Below are positions 1-12,800 of a stretch of 64,000 nt of DNA, in pieces (position 1 is the first letter of the stretch; each line of letters opens with the position of its first letter). This stretch comes from Pieris napi (Eukaryota > Arthropoda > Insecta > Lepidoptera > Pieridae). The notes below the pieces were generated by a model that saw only the letters and a program-made list of their open reading frames with translations, was not told where the DNA came from and ran no database searches. Where the stretch lies: contig NC_062247.1 in assembly GCF_905475465.1 (NCBI RefSeq), positions 10,974,001 through 11,038,000 on the forward strand, given 5' to 3'. A program made the translations under genes and the position numbers.

Positions 1-1200
1 TTATCGAGCGCGTCAGATTTTCTAAGGGAGTGTTAAGTGCACCAAAAAAAGCTCTCATTCACTAATCTGACGATTTCGATGGGACGCAAACCCACAGCCA
101 TTTTCTTAATTTGCAAAAAAAAAATCGCAATTTTGAAATACTCAAGCGCGTCAGATTAAGATATATATGATTCATTTTTATGTTCTAAACGTACTGTCTC
201 ATAATCTGACGATTATCTAGAGGGATTCGCCTGATCTGACAAAATTTTTTTAGAAAAACGGTTCACCTAAAGGGCCATCCCTGCAACTTCCCGCTAATTC
301 CATTCCTGGGCGCTTAAAATTGATATTTTGAGCTCGCTGAGTTCAAAGAAATAACATTTCTATGCATTTGAGCTCTCCCAGCTCGAAAGTCTGATAGAAG
401 TTTCATAGAACACTACTTTTGAATGGATCAAGCAATTTTCACGCGGTTGGCGGCATTCGACGCAGTTTTATCATCCTCATAAATAATTTTGCAATTTTAA
501 TTGAAAATTTATCTCTCGAACGAATCAACCGCTTTTAACCAGCTTGGTGGCGATCGACGTGGTTTTTCAAGCTCAAAGGCGGATTAGTTTTTGAAGTTGA
601 TCGATAAAGATACCACTTAAAAAAAAATATTTCTTATTTTTTTAAGATTTTTCAAAATTTCTCAAAATCTATCGGTCCGAATCGGTTCAAATTCACAGGA
701 AATGTAATTTTGAGGGAAATGTTTAGAACGCCGTTTAGTAGATTCCGATCGGTTAAAGGAAATGTAGGCATCACGCAGCTGCACGCATTTAACTTTATCG
801 ACGAATTTTTGTTATTTCGGCTTGCGGAAATCGTCAGATTATATATTTTTCATTATTCTTGAATTATTTCCTTCAAAATAAAAAAAAAATTAGCTACGCT
901 CGAGAATGTCGAGATGACGTTTTTTTTTACAACTTTGTTGCCCTCCCCTTTTTTTCCGTCACTCTCAAATTGTCAGATTAGTGGAATATACACTTTTTAG
1001 GATGTAATTAACTCACCCTACCTTAATCTGACGCGCTCGGGAATTTCTGATGGTCAATTTTTTTTTACTAAACTGATTCTGTCTCCTTCACGTGCGGCTT
1101 TATATATGGGCCTCATATTTTGTGGAGGTACTTAACCGGGTACAAGGTATCCCCCTATATATTAATCTGCCGCGCTTGAGTAAATCCCGAAATCCCCTCT
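1..1200. repeat. Region with dispersed AATCTGACG / CGTCAGATT motifs
   Basis: The motif AATCTGACG or its complement occurs at about 12, 64, 149, 203, 832, 971 (imperfect), 1025 and 1163 (one mismatch), in both orientations. Four copies extend to a longer core like TAATCTGACGCGCTCGAG. No coding frame is seen. Confidence 0.55.
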
Positions 1201-1513
1201 TGGGCTCCCCTACCAGTAGATAAGGATCGTAACTAAACTTTTAAATGTAATTCATCATACATGTATTTCATTTAAATTAAACTTAATGTAATTCTTTCAA
1301 ACAAACCTATTCAGATTTGTAGGTGAAGAATTTTTGCATAAAAATTCCGTTCATCTATTTAATGTTCTGACGTCGCGCGTCGTTACATAGACGAAACCGC
1401 GTTCATTGACTAGCTTTCCAAAATAAACTCATTCACAAGTCGTTTCACGTGGATTTGTTTGTTGAATGACTATCAAGTCGCGTAGTTACGATTTTGTTAT
1501 GTATGTTTTTATC

Positions 1514-1735
1514 TCTATATATAAAATTCTCGTGTCACAATGTTCGTTCCCATACTCCTCCGAAACTGCTCGACCGATTGTTATGAAACTTTTTATGCAT
1601 ATTCGGTAAGTCTGAGAATCGGCTACTACAACTACCTTTCAAACCCCTAAATGATAAGGGGTGTCCACCACAATTTATTTTTATCACATTAAGGAGAAAC
1701 GAAGTTCGTGGGGGCAGCTAGTTTTTATATATATT
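1514..1735 (-). repeat. Interspersed element with 'acacgagaattttatat' end
   Basis: The segment matches, in the opposite orientation, parts of the element at 17786-18124 (ATTCTCGTGTCACAATGTTC and CTCCGAAACTGCTCGACCG compared with its complement). It ends near GGGGGCAGCTAG. Confidence 0.55.
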
Positions 1736-1836
1736 ACTGTTTTATTACTTAGCGTGTAAGATGAAGGTTCTTATTTCTGTTGACCGTTGAGCCATACATT
1801 GAAGTTCATGGGACACGGGACTTCATACGAAATAAA

Positions 1837-2121
1837 TCAGTGGCGCTACAACCTTTTTAGGTCCGGGCCTCAGATTTCTGTATCTGTCTCGTGATCATTT
1901 CTAAATCTAAAAGGCAAGTAGGTATTCACTGAATACTATTCAGCCTCCTGTGCCACTCGCCGTCGACTTTTTGGGTCTAAGACAAGCCGGTTTCCTCACT
2001 ATGTTTTCCTTCACCGTTTGAGCGAATTCGCATAGACTTAGAATGAAAGTCCATTGGTGCCGGGCATCGAACCTAAGACCTCAGGGTCCTCAGGTATAAG
2101 AGTCGCACGCTGAAGAGATTA
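1837..2121 (-). repeat. tRNA-derived SINE, copy
   Basis: Read on the minus strand it has the tRNA-like head (box A region GCTTCAGCGTGCGACTCT, box B region with GGTTCGAT variant) and the tail ending in TGTAGCGCCACTGATTTATT. A full-length but diverged copy. Confidence 0.65.
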
Positions 2122-2648
2122 AACCTACACTGCTCTTCACACTGCTACTAAAACTTTTGTACAAAACTGGGATCCTTTAAGCGAAATAGTTTAAAAGTTT
2201 ATTTTTGCGACGCAAATTTGGCTTATCACTTTGTTTACTTAATCGATAAAAATCCCAGTTATCGCGTGATACATTACGATAAATAATATTAAGATTTGTT
2301 GGTTTACGCATCAAATGGATGTCGGCCAAACATTTCCCAACTGCCCTATTTTATATCAAGGCTTTTACATTGAATTTCAAGGGTTATTGACATTTCCATT
2401 ACCTAACGCTTAGCTAATACTGAAAATTCACGGGATGTCTGAATGTGTCGGACGCTGGGAAGTGCCAAGTGTACGTCGACGCCCACGGGTACAGAAATAT
2501 CACGAGGTCGTGATAATGTTCGCTGTGAAAATATATTAACTGGCTAGGATACGGTTTTTACGAAATCCGGACCAAAATTCCCGAATTTAAAGTTTTACTC
2601 GTGATATGCGACTCTTATATATGTCTAGAAATAGACTACCTAGAGTAC

Positions 2649-2848
2649 ATTTTTTTTATATGTCAGATGGCAAACGGGCGGGAGGCTCATCTGATGATAA
2701 GTAGTAACGCCGCCCATAGATAATAGAGATACATTGCTAGAGGGCTCGAAAAGAAATGCATTTAAAGAATTGATACGCTCTTTGCTTGAAGGACCTTCAG
2801 TTGAATTGGTTCGAAAATACTTCAGTGGGCAGCTAGTTCCACATCCAC
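2649..2848 (-). repeat. LINE-tail repeat, 'ccggcaacgcactcgcgag' family
   Basis: Complement of the family seen at 22533-22742: GGTTCGAAAATACTTCAGTGGGC corresponds to its GCCCACGGAAGTATTTCCGAACC. Confidence 0.55.
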
Positions 2849-2914
2849 AACTATGTGTTATACTAAAATTAAAAAATTAAGAGACTGTCAATTACGAAAT
2901 AATAAAGGAGTGGC

Positions 2915-3050
2915 GATTAAAAGAGAGGCGGAGAGTTTATTGCCAGTTCTTCTTGTCCGTTCTACGCTCTTGATTTTGAAAACTGGCAGTAAAAGCTCAT
3001 ACATTGTGTTAGGTACCTAAATTAATAAATGATTTTGAATTTGAATTTCA
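2915..3050 (+). repeat. Repeat tail, 'gcggagagtttattgccag' family
   Basis: Shares GGCGGAGAGTTTATTGCCAG and the following CTTCT-CGTCCGTTCTACG block with 24127-24300, and in reverse with 35083-35180. It ends in a TTTGAATTTGAATTT run, like the 3' tail of a non-LTR element. Confidence 0.6.
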
Positions 3051-3524
3051 GTACTATTTTTCTACATATATTGTTAATTAGGTTAATAAATTAGTGTCAA
3101 AATAGTTAAATAATAATTCGCTAAATATTTTCAACATTTCAGTTGATAAGCAATCAAATTTCGTAAAATTTATATACATATATATATATTATTAAAATCT
3201 ATTTCGTAAATAAACATATATTTCTTGTTACCTTGCGATAAACACAGTGTAATTTTGATGGCGCCATGTCGCCAGTATCTTTGAATGCAGCTGACGCCAG
3301 ATTGCGACACATCGGCCGGACTCTGGCATGCAATATAATGCGTCTCATACGCAATCATTCTCTAGTGAAAGCAATTCCGTTTGTCTCAAAATCATGTTAA
3401 TACCAGAGACAATAGAACGACCTCAGAAGGCCGCAGCTGGACAAATAAACACGTCACGCAATCAAAGGAGTAGCAATGACATCAGCTTTAAATCAGCAAG
3501 GCGAGGAATCTTTATTATTTATTA

Positions 3525-3645
3525 TACAGGGGGCTGTACTATGGACTCTCAATGCCAGAGGACTCGTGAGTGCGTTGCTGGCCTTTAAAGAATTGGTGCG
3601 CTCTTTTTAAGTAATACGAATTGGTTTGGAAATTCAATGTGTCTG
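3525..3645 (-). repeat. LINE-tail repeat, 'ccggcaacgcactcgcgag' family
   Basis: Complement of the 22533-22742 family: TCTCAATGCCAGAGGACTCG and GAGTGCGTTGCTGGCC. Confidence 0.5.
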
Positions 3646-3989
3646 GTACCTAATAAGCTGATAGAAGAGTGTCTGTGAAGAAGTGCATCATCCGGGCACG
3701 ATATGCCAGAAATATTATGTAGTGTCAATAAGAAAAAGAAGAAAGATTTCCTTTTCCTTAACAAATCTTTATTTTTATACTAAGAAAGAAAGTTACTAAT
3801 CCCTGAACATAAGCTATTTTTTAAATTTGAACAGGGCAGAGATCGAAGATATAAGATAATTTAATGTAGGTAAGAAGAAACTACTACTTTGAACTACTGA
3901 TGTATTTTACATATTATATTTCTCATCAAGGAAGAAAAAGTTTTTCTGTAAGGGCAATGTAAAATGGAGACTGAATATAACTCAAGCCG

Positions 3990-4270
3990 TTATTTTTTTA
4001 ACAAATGCTCTTCTTCCTGTGGTGCCTCTCCATTGGAGGTTGGCCATCAGTCTCGTGAAGTGTGACTTGTCCTGTGCCAGATGCAGCAACTCTTCTGCTC
4101 GTATCCGTCCACTCCCTAACGTTGCGAAACTCCAACTTTCTTCTACTTCTGGTACCTCTTCATTACTGGAGTTTGGCCGTCTCATGAAGCGTGATTTGTC
4201 CTGTGCCAGATGCAACAACTCTTACCGTGGTACCCGTCGACTCCCTACGTTCGAAGCCATGATTTTTCCC
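3990..4270 (-). pseudogene. Non-LTR retrotransposon C-terminal fragment with internal duplication
   Basis: The minus strand encodes ELLHLAQDKSHFTRLMANLQ and WRGTTGRRA, typical of the C-terminal end of LINE ORF2 proteins. The block occurs twice in tandem (about 4019-4148 and 4150-4265), both containing the CTGTGCCAGATGCA sequence. Confidence 0.5.
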
Positions 4271-4546
4271 TGGACATGCCGTCTACTTTCAACAAATGTT
4301 CTATATATGTTTACCCAGGTGCATTTCTCGATACTGGTTTGTTAAATCTGGAACTGCCTGCTCTCATTTGACGTTTGCCAAAAAATCTATTTTTAATAAA
4401 GCATTCACTTTGAAATGTTTTGCCAATGTCACAGTCATAAAACAATTGAATTTATTGCAGAAGTACCGAGTGGCCAATATATTGAAAAGCTTAGTTATAT
4501 ATATATGTGTGTGTGTAAAAGCCCTTTAACTTTTGTATTTAATGTC

Positions 4547-4750
4547 TTACGGCGTGCGACTCTCATCCTTGAGGTCATAGTTTCGATCCCCAGCTGTGCA
4601 CCAATGGGCTTTATTTATATATGCGCATTTAACATTCGCCACTTATAAATTGACAAATGATCATGAAACAGATACATAAAACTGAGGCCAGGAACTAAAA
4701 AAAGTGGTAATAGTGTAGTTTAGTGCCACTGATTTATTTATTTATTATAT
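4547..4750 (+). repeat. tRNA-derived SINE, copy
   Basis: Head GGCGTGCGACTCTCATCC and box B-like GTTTCGATCCCCAGCTGTGC, body with GACAAATGATCATGAAACAG, tail GTGCCACTGATTTATTTATT. Confidence 0.65.
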
Positions 4751-4999
4751 ACCTAAACAATATTTTTATAGTCGAATTTCGAAATTTGGACATCTTTTTT
4801 TTGTGTATATTACATTGTTAACATATAACATTGTAACCTACTAATATTTGATACCGCCTAAGGTTTCTCTCATCCGGAATAAAATACTTTTGTTTTTTTT
4901 TAATTTATCGAATTTGAAAAGCCCGTGACCGCGTATACCGCATTGTTCCTATATCAAACGAATAAATATTCGTTATTTAAATTTCGTATCTGCGTACGC

Positions 5000-7800
5000 G
5001 CCGACTCATATGTGACGTCATCAAATGACTAACAAACCGGTAAACAGCCGATATGTGGACATCGATGGTTCACGGAAGTTATGAATCCAAGAAATCACAA
5101 CTCATCGGTTTCGGTACATTTCATCACTGCTTGACCCGAGGGACCCATACCTTTACTTTCGCTGTGAGAGGAGGTCAGACTTTTAATATTTATTGTATGT
5201 TACCGTTCAGTGGTAAGTGGATAAAAAATAGAACACAAGAAGAGAGCGTCTTTCCCTTAATAGAGACTGTAAGTAGTGTTATGGGACACTTTCTTATGTT
5301 AAATATCCTTTTTAGTAAATTAGGTTAGACTTAAATCACTTATTAGTCTTAAGTTAAGCTAGATCGTTATGTTAAATTGCGTCTTTGTGCAGACAATATA
5401 TTTAAAAAAAAAATACCGTTCATCTACAATATTCTATATATAAAAGTATCTTATTGTCTTTGGTTTAAGTGGGAGATTTGAATGTGTTCGAGAGTTTAGT
5501 TTACGCTGAAGGAGACTTATACATATACACGGCTAAAGACAGAATTTAGCGAGTTCATTTTTTTTTATTTCAATAGTTTTTTTTGTGGATTTTTTATTGT
5601 TGTATTATTACTGTTTTTTGTACTTGGTTTCGCTTAGTCCGCGTGCTGTAGGGACAGCACCGCTTTTCATATTTTTATATGTACGTTAATTTGTTTGTTG
5701 TATCCTGTTTGTCCTAATTTAGTAGTCAAAAAAAAAAACACTCCAGTTATGTAAATAACGTAAGTAGTTCTTAGATTAATTAAATATCTTTTTATGGAAT
5801 TAATATCGAATTGAATCTTAACCTGAAACATAATAACAATACTTTTTAAACGTTTAAAAGGATATACACTTATTTATGACAGATATTTGTTTCGAACGTC
5901 CGCGGACTTCACCTTGATATATTTTTTTACTTAGATTACGTTTTAAATTACTACATAGGTACTAACATATAGAACAGTAGTTATCTTGCGTTCCAAATTA
6001 CAGAAATTGTTTAACTGTTTTTTTTAGGTTAGTCCGTGTACCTTCTTAAAAACGAAAGAATAAATTTGAAAAAAAAATTAAGAACCAGTCTTTAGGTTTT
6101 GCGCTTAGCCACATATTTTGGGATTCTTTTTATATATATAGATTTATAAGTGCCCCTTATTAGTGCGTCATCAAGTATGCTGACGGACTGACGAAGAAAA
6201 TTTAGAAAAAAATCCTTATGAACACTTAAACGGGTATCAAACGTAAATAATAACGGAAAGCATTTTGTATTTACTTTAGTATAGGTAAATAGATAAGATG
6301 ACATAGTTAATGCGCTGTTATATAGTTTACATTCCTAAGATAAAATGGCGGTCAATCACGAGCGAAGGTCGGAAAACAACAGAATATAATAACAATAGAG
6401 ATAGGAAAATGACGCTAAAACCTAGAAAGTCACTTAGGGCCTTCGTCTGTCCCAACGGAAACGCAATATAAACAAATAGTTTATATATGTTTTGTCTCTT
6501 AAATTATGAGACAAATTGAAATGTAAGGCTCAAAACAAAGGCAGAAAAGAAGAGACCGTCTGTTCCATCTCATAAAAACGTGTTGTAGTCCTGTGGGGTT
6601 CTATTATAGAACAATAAAATGTGAACACAAAATATGCTACAAACATTTATGTGTAGTATTTCACTGGGTTCTTATTCTGGGTTGTAGGCTTCCAGCTTTT
6701 TTCGTTACTTTTCATTATAAGTCGCGATTTTAAACATATATGACCTCATTTTTGTAATTTATGGGTTAAAATTTGACTAATCTGTGTTTAAGAGAAATTA
6801 ATAACCCGCGTTCTTTTTTCAAATGTCAATGTCGTAGAATTTTCTATAGACTAAAGAACGCGTGTCAAATGAACGCAGAGCTTAAACATCTATTATAACA
6901 TTATTTCATTGCAGTGAAAAGAAATTTATTTAGAACCTTGTTTCTTTTATTATATGTCCTTTATAGCCTTTTGTGACGACTGAATATCTCATTAGTGCGA
7001 AACTTGAACTAGAACTTATTTTTATTGTATTGATGGAGATGTCGACTGAAGAGTGCCACGACCTTTTGATTTGCAGTGTAGGCCGAGGAATGTACTATCA
7101 GACGTTTTTACTTTTTATAGTGGCCAGTGTTAGCAAAAAGTTTTCTCTGAAGCGGTTATATATAATTTTTGTTGTATAGTTATTGATTAACGTATATAGT
7201 GATTCATTTAATTGTATTATAACATACTATATTTTTATTTATTAAGTCTCAGTATTAACTTCTAATTTTAATTTCATAGATAAAATTGTGAACTAACTTG
7301 GTTCACGAACATTCTATATGAAAGATAGTTTTTATAATTCCTATTTCAAAGTCGAAACAAATTATAAGATATACAGTTAGTATGGAGACTTTAATTATAA
7401 AAAGTGCAACAATTATTGCTTTGCCGCTTGTAAACTGCCGACATCTCTAATACCGAGAGGTTCTAAATACTTTTGTACTGTTAAATACTAGATCTACTGT
7501 AATAGCTGTAGATGGTAACATTACGTCAAAATATATTTATTCACTTTTACACCTAACAACAAAAATATAAGATTTATTTTTAATTATAAATAATGAATCT
7601 ATATCTGTAACCCAAAATGATATGATACATAAATGATTATTATTAAATAATTAAAATAATACAAATTGAGGAAACAGCAATGGCGCGATTTGGAAGAGAC
7701 CATTTGCCATAAAAAATATATTTTATTATTACATTAAACTACTGTTTAAGCGTGAAACGATTCAATAATACATAAGGCAATGTTTTTGAATACCTAAATA
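5000..7800. other. Gene-free stretch upstream of Zasp52
   Basis: AT-rich sequence with no coding frame longer than 91 codons and no recognised repeat apart from a short block at 6085-6150 similar to 11720-11790. A CRE-like TGACGTCA lies at 5013. I see no exon here, but a non-coding 5' exon of Zasp52 could hide in it. Confidence 0.4.
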
Positions 7801-7802
7801 AA

Positions 7803-8050
7803 TTGTCATAGCATATTGGACTGGTGGCTTCAGCGTGGGAATCTCATAGTTCATTAACTTTCGCTCGAATGGTGAAGGAAAACATCGTGAGGAAACCGGC
7901 TTGCCTTAGACCCAAAAAGTCGACGGTGTGTGTCAGACACAGGCTGAATTCGTACTTGGCTATTAGATTGAGAAATAATCAAAAAACAGATACAGAAATC
8001 TGGGGTCTAGACCAAAAAGATTGTAGCGCCACAATTTTTTTTTTTAAATA
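7803..8050 (+). repeat. tRNA-derived SINE, copy
   Basis: Head GGTGGCTTCAGCGTGGGAAT, then TCGTGAGGAAACCGGCTTGC and AAAGTCGACGGTGTGTGTCA, ending in TGTAGCGCCACA and a T-rich tail. Confidence 0.65.
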
Positions 8051-8394
8051 AATTAGTGATCATCATCTATCAAAAATTTACGTTAAAAATTCAGCTCTAA
8101 AATCTAAAAAATCAATACCGTTTTTATACTGTAATTCTGGTCTATGAATAGTAGTATTTGCAAAAGCACTATTCGTGATTGATAGTTGAAAAAATGCACT
8201 TCATTCCCGACGCTTGCGCAACCTGTAATGCGTCCTGTTTTTCGTGTGCTAATTATGTTCCCAGGTTCGTCTTAGGTAATGTATGTAGGGTAACATTCAT
8301 GTTAGATATTAAAAAATTGATTTGATTATTAAAATATACATTAATTATTAATAATAATGTTACTAAAAGTGGTCGAGGTATATTAATAATGAAT

Positions 8395-8565
8395 GGATAA
8401 ATAGAAAACTAAAATTTATAAATTTTGGTCCCTGTGGCAGTGTTCATTTAACGCTGGCAGCATTTCCTCGCTGTATTGCGATACTTATTCGTTGAGCGAG
8501 GAAAGCACCAGCTCTGGGGGGGTTCGATACTAACTTAAATCTTTAATTAGCGCCTGTGTACTTGA
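8395..8565 (+). repeat. Hairpin-bearing repeat (copy 1)
   Basis: Stem TTTCCTCGCT (8463-8472) pairs with AGCGAGGAAA (8495-8504). The same block occurs at 21583-21624, followed in both by ACTTAAATCTTTAATTA. Confidence 0.5.
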
Positions 8566-9764
8566 GGAAAAGGACTCCAAAGGAAACGAAATCAAAGTTG
8601 GAGGAAATACCAAGTATTTATTTCCAACACACAAATATGCAGTATTTACAATGTAAATTTTTTATTAGAATTATAAATATATTATTAATGATATTAGCCA
8701 CGAGCTGAATTTTAACGTATATAGCTTTAATAGTAGCAAAAATTTGAAAATAACATATATTTTTATTTACTTATAAAAAATGTAGTTATAAGATTCATTA
8801 TTTATAATTTAAAAAGGCAATCGTAAGTTTTAAATCTAAATCACCATTATGAGCACATCCCACATACACACTCTCACGTACTCACTTTTACACACACATT
8901 TAAGCCGTTTAATTTCCGTCTGGAAAAGCGGATATTATGTCATTCCTAGCTTTGAAATAAATAATATCCTGTCAGATATTGTGTGTCCCACTTTTCCAAT
9001 ACGCCATTAACAATAGATCCACTTATCATTGGAGAAATCATCAAAAACTGATAAATGATTAACTTATTGTTTACTCCCTGCGTTAAACGAAAGTTTGCCT
9101 TTCACTAATATCTTTTGACTTAGATCTTCCGCGAGATAAAATAGATCGCACTGGCCAAACAGTGAAGCGGTCAGCGAATCTACGGCTGAGTGAAAATAAA
9201 TCTTCAATTGGGTCAATCGAATACCACGCCCGCGGGAAATATTAACTTTTAATACCGCAATTACACCCAAATTTCCTTACGCTTATTAAGCGTATTGATC
9301 CTATAGGATTGTAGGAGGTCATAGCAGTATTTTTCTAAAGCTTAATCTAATGTGTGTGTAATTCCTAAACGATTGGACTGATTTTAATGACAAACATGAC
9401 TTTTTTGTGTGTGTTTGTATTTAAGACGTGTGTCGTGTGTAGTATTTAAGTATAATTTAAATGATTATCAAATGTGAAAAAAAAATGATTATCAACTTTA
9501 GTCTCTTAAAAATGTTAACGAGAGATATTTGTGTATGGCAATACAATTACAAAACTTGTGGTATTAGTTGGAACAATTCAGAAAGAGAGAGAGAGACGAA
9601 GATGGGAGCCATTTTCATAAATACACACTACGTACTATGCTAGAAGCACGCTGAAGTACTAAATTCGTGTAAATGTATTTTGCGTCGCAATAGAAACTGA
9701 TTTTCCTCACTTAATTGTATTTGAATTATATATGCATAAGGATAAATATATTGTTTTATTCCAG

Positions 9765-9869
9765 ATGGCACAGTTAATCACTGTGCGGCTGAACAAGTCG
9801 GAACAGCAACCACTTGGCTTCAGGCTGCAAGGCGGGAAGGACTTTGGCACACCGCTCGTTGTTCAGAAG
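9765..9869 (+). CDS. Zasp52: Zasp52 exon: PDZ domain, first part
   Basis: This exon encodes 35 residues starting MAQLITVRLN and ending TPLVVQK, followed by donor GTATGT at 9870. It holds the first strand and carboxylate-binding loop of the PDZ domain (LGFRLQGG). It ends in phase 0. The ATG is the first codon after an AG acceptor. Confidence 0.88.
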
Positions 9870-12800
9870 GTATGTTTTATATAGACGAACGTCATGTTAC
9901 GTAGTTCTGCACTATGGACAGTGATGGGAGAACAGCTGCTTAAATTGGTGGATTGTCTTGAACAATGTATATGTTAACGTAAAATTGTAAAAACCGTTAG
10001 ATTGTAATCTATCTCGCGAGATTATAAACTGTCGAAAGATTGTGAACCTCAGCGTACTGCTTACAATTTGACGTATTATTATTCGGTAGATTGTACTACA
10101 CTAACTTAGTTATCATTCAAACTTCTTTGGTCAATTACAGATTAATTTTACTTCCCAACAATTTCATATAACTACCGAATAATAATACCATAAATTGTAA
10201 GCAGTTCGTTGAGTTTCACAATCTTTCGACACTTTACAATCTCGCGAGATATATTACAATCTAACGGTGTTTACAATTTTACGGTGACATATACATATGT
10301 GTATCATATCGTCACGATGTTTTCCTTCATACAAGCGAGTGTCAAATGCTCATATAGAAGTTCATTGGTCCACAACTGGGGTTAGAACATACGACCTCAG
10401 GGATGAGTGTCAAGTCATGCCAATACTGCTACACTTAAATAAAACACCTAAAGATATTTCATATTTTTTTAAACATAAATCACAGACAATAAAAATTGTA
10501 GAATTATTGTTATCTGTAGTAATAGTCCTTATTCTTAAACGTTTAGTTGCTATGTTTAATAGAAATCATAGATTTTAATTAACTTAATCTTGCTATCTGT
10601 TGTAATATTCCTTATAATTGATTTTAATAGATTTTTGTTGCCATCTAATATAAATAATAGATTTTATTTCTAGGATTCTTATTATCTGTAATAATAATCG
10701 TTGCATACAGAAATATAATACAGTTGACATAATTAAATGAAAAGAAGGGCAACTGGTGGCCTTATCGGTTTCGAGCGATCTCTTCCAGTGTGCGAAAAAA
10801 TTAATAATAATAAATTAGGTAATCCAGGCGTAAGAAGTGCAAGAATACATAAGACATAAAATATAAATAAAAAAAAAATAAGAAAAGGAAATACATGTCC
10901 CACGAAAGTTAGGGATACGATGTGGACATATAATGAGACAGAATTTATTATATATTATATTATTTTTCCGACATTATTCTTAATTTTAGTAAAACTTTTT
11001 TGTTGTCATATATAAACATCCTATTTAGTCTATATTAGATCGAGTCTTAAATAGTCAATTTACTAATATAGGCACTAAGTAGGCGGGACAAATATTTGGT
11101 AATTCGGTAAATGCTAATTCAAACAAGTTCTGTTGCTTGTCTAAACACAATGAAAGTGTTATGTTTGACAATACTTCACAAATTTTTAATCTGTAATTCA
11201 TATATGGTATTGTTTTATCTACGACTTGTTCCTCTCTATTTACTTGGTACTTCGGTTCGTTTGTCTCGCTCACGCTCGTAATTGGCTAGACGAATTGATC
11301 AATTATGATCTTGAAATATTTTAGAAAAGGTTTAACTTTTAAAAACGATAATTTAATTATCAAATAAAACTGTCCCTTGCTGGGAAATATTTTATGTCTT
11401 TTGTCTAATCAGAAATAAAAAATGTCACTTGGTCATATATCAGTCTTCAGAAATTTGTGCTTCATAGCTAGCTAGCTACATTACTATGTAGCTAAACAAT
11501 GTTTTTTGTCTTTGTCATTCAAAATAAAATTATTGTATTTATTTGTACACTTCGAATAGATTTATGATCTCATTATTTTGTGGCTCTTTACAATCTGGTA
11601 AAAATATGTTTTATTTTAAACAAGCCGTCCGCGTCTACTATACACTAAATATAACTAAATTTTCATATTTTATTTCTATAAAAACCTTTTTCAAATGTCA
11701 ATAATTAAAAACAAACTTAATTTATCCCTCTTCGAGTTTTTCGCTTAGCAACATATTTTACGATTCATTTTTATTTCCATAGATAAGTATTCTATTATTA
11801 TGGACAATGCAAAAGTTGTGCAGATTATAAAGAAGGTCAATCAACTATTGAGAATAATAAATAATAGACGCAGGTCTGGGCTACCTTTCAACGTTACCGC
11901 CTAGCTAGCAAACGATGCCATACACCATAGCCAATAGATCGATGTCCGTCTAGACAGACTATAAAAAGAATTGTAGATGCATGCAACATGAAACAACCAG
12001 CAAATCAATACGTGCTACATTCTATTATTAATAATTAGTCATCAGATCATAATATACACTGAAAACAGGAAAATACAGCTTGATTCATGAGAAATATAAA
12101 TTATTATTAAAAGTACCTACTAATGCACGGAATTGATTTTAATTAAAAAATGCCGCTATTACTCAGGGATAATATACTTAACCAAACCATTAGTAGTGTA
12201 CCAAATCTCAAGGCCGGCAACGCACTCGCGAGCCGTCTGAATAGTTGGTGTTCAGGGCGATTTTAACATCAGCCGTTTGACCCTACATATATTTGAAAAA
12301 GTTTTATTTTAATTGTTTCAAATGTAATAATGACAGCCTTTTAATTAAGGGACTTTTACACTTACTATTATTATTATTATTAAGTCTTTATTGCTGACAC
12401 CTAATATACAAATTTACATTTGTATTAGTTACATAACCTAACTTAATCTAATACATCAGATGTGCCGGTTTTGGTGATCTGCGTGTCCTGTTACGTAGGC
12501 CTCTTCCAGCTGCCTCCGTTCTTTTCTTATGTTAGCTCTTCTTATCCAAGTTGTGCCTCCTATTATCTTTATATCGTCTGCCCATCTCAACACCGAGGAG
12601 AGGAACTACCACAGACTAAACAACACAACGCTTCGCATTACTAATTTTTTAGTGTGTGCTCTTTTTTGGTAAAGGCCTCCTCCAAATCCCGTCATTCTTG
12701 TCTGCACTGTGCTACTCTTCCATGTACCTGCTGTTTCCTTAATATGATCTATCCACCTTCTAAGTTGTCTTCCTCTTTTTCGTTTCTTATACCTTGGTCA

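Noticed and set aside
5053..5328. 91-codon ORF in the upstream region
   Set aside because: No family resemblance and no gene context; likely chance in repeat-rich DNA.
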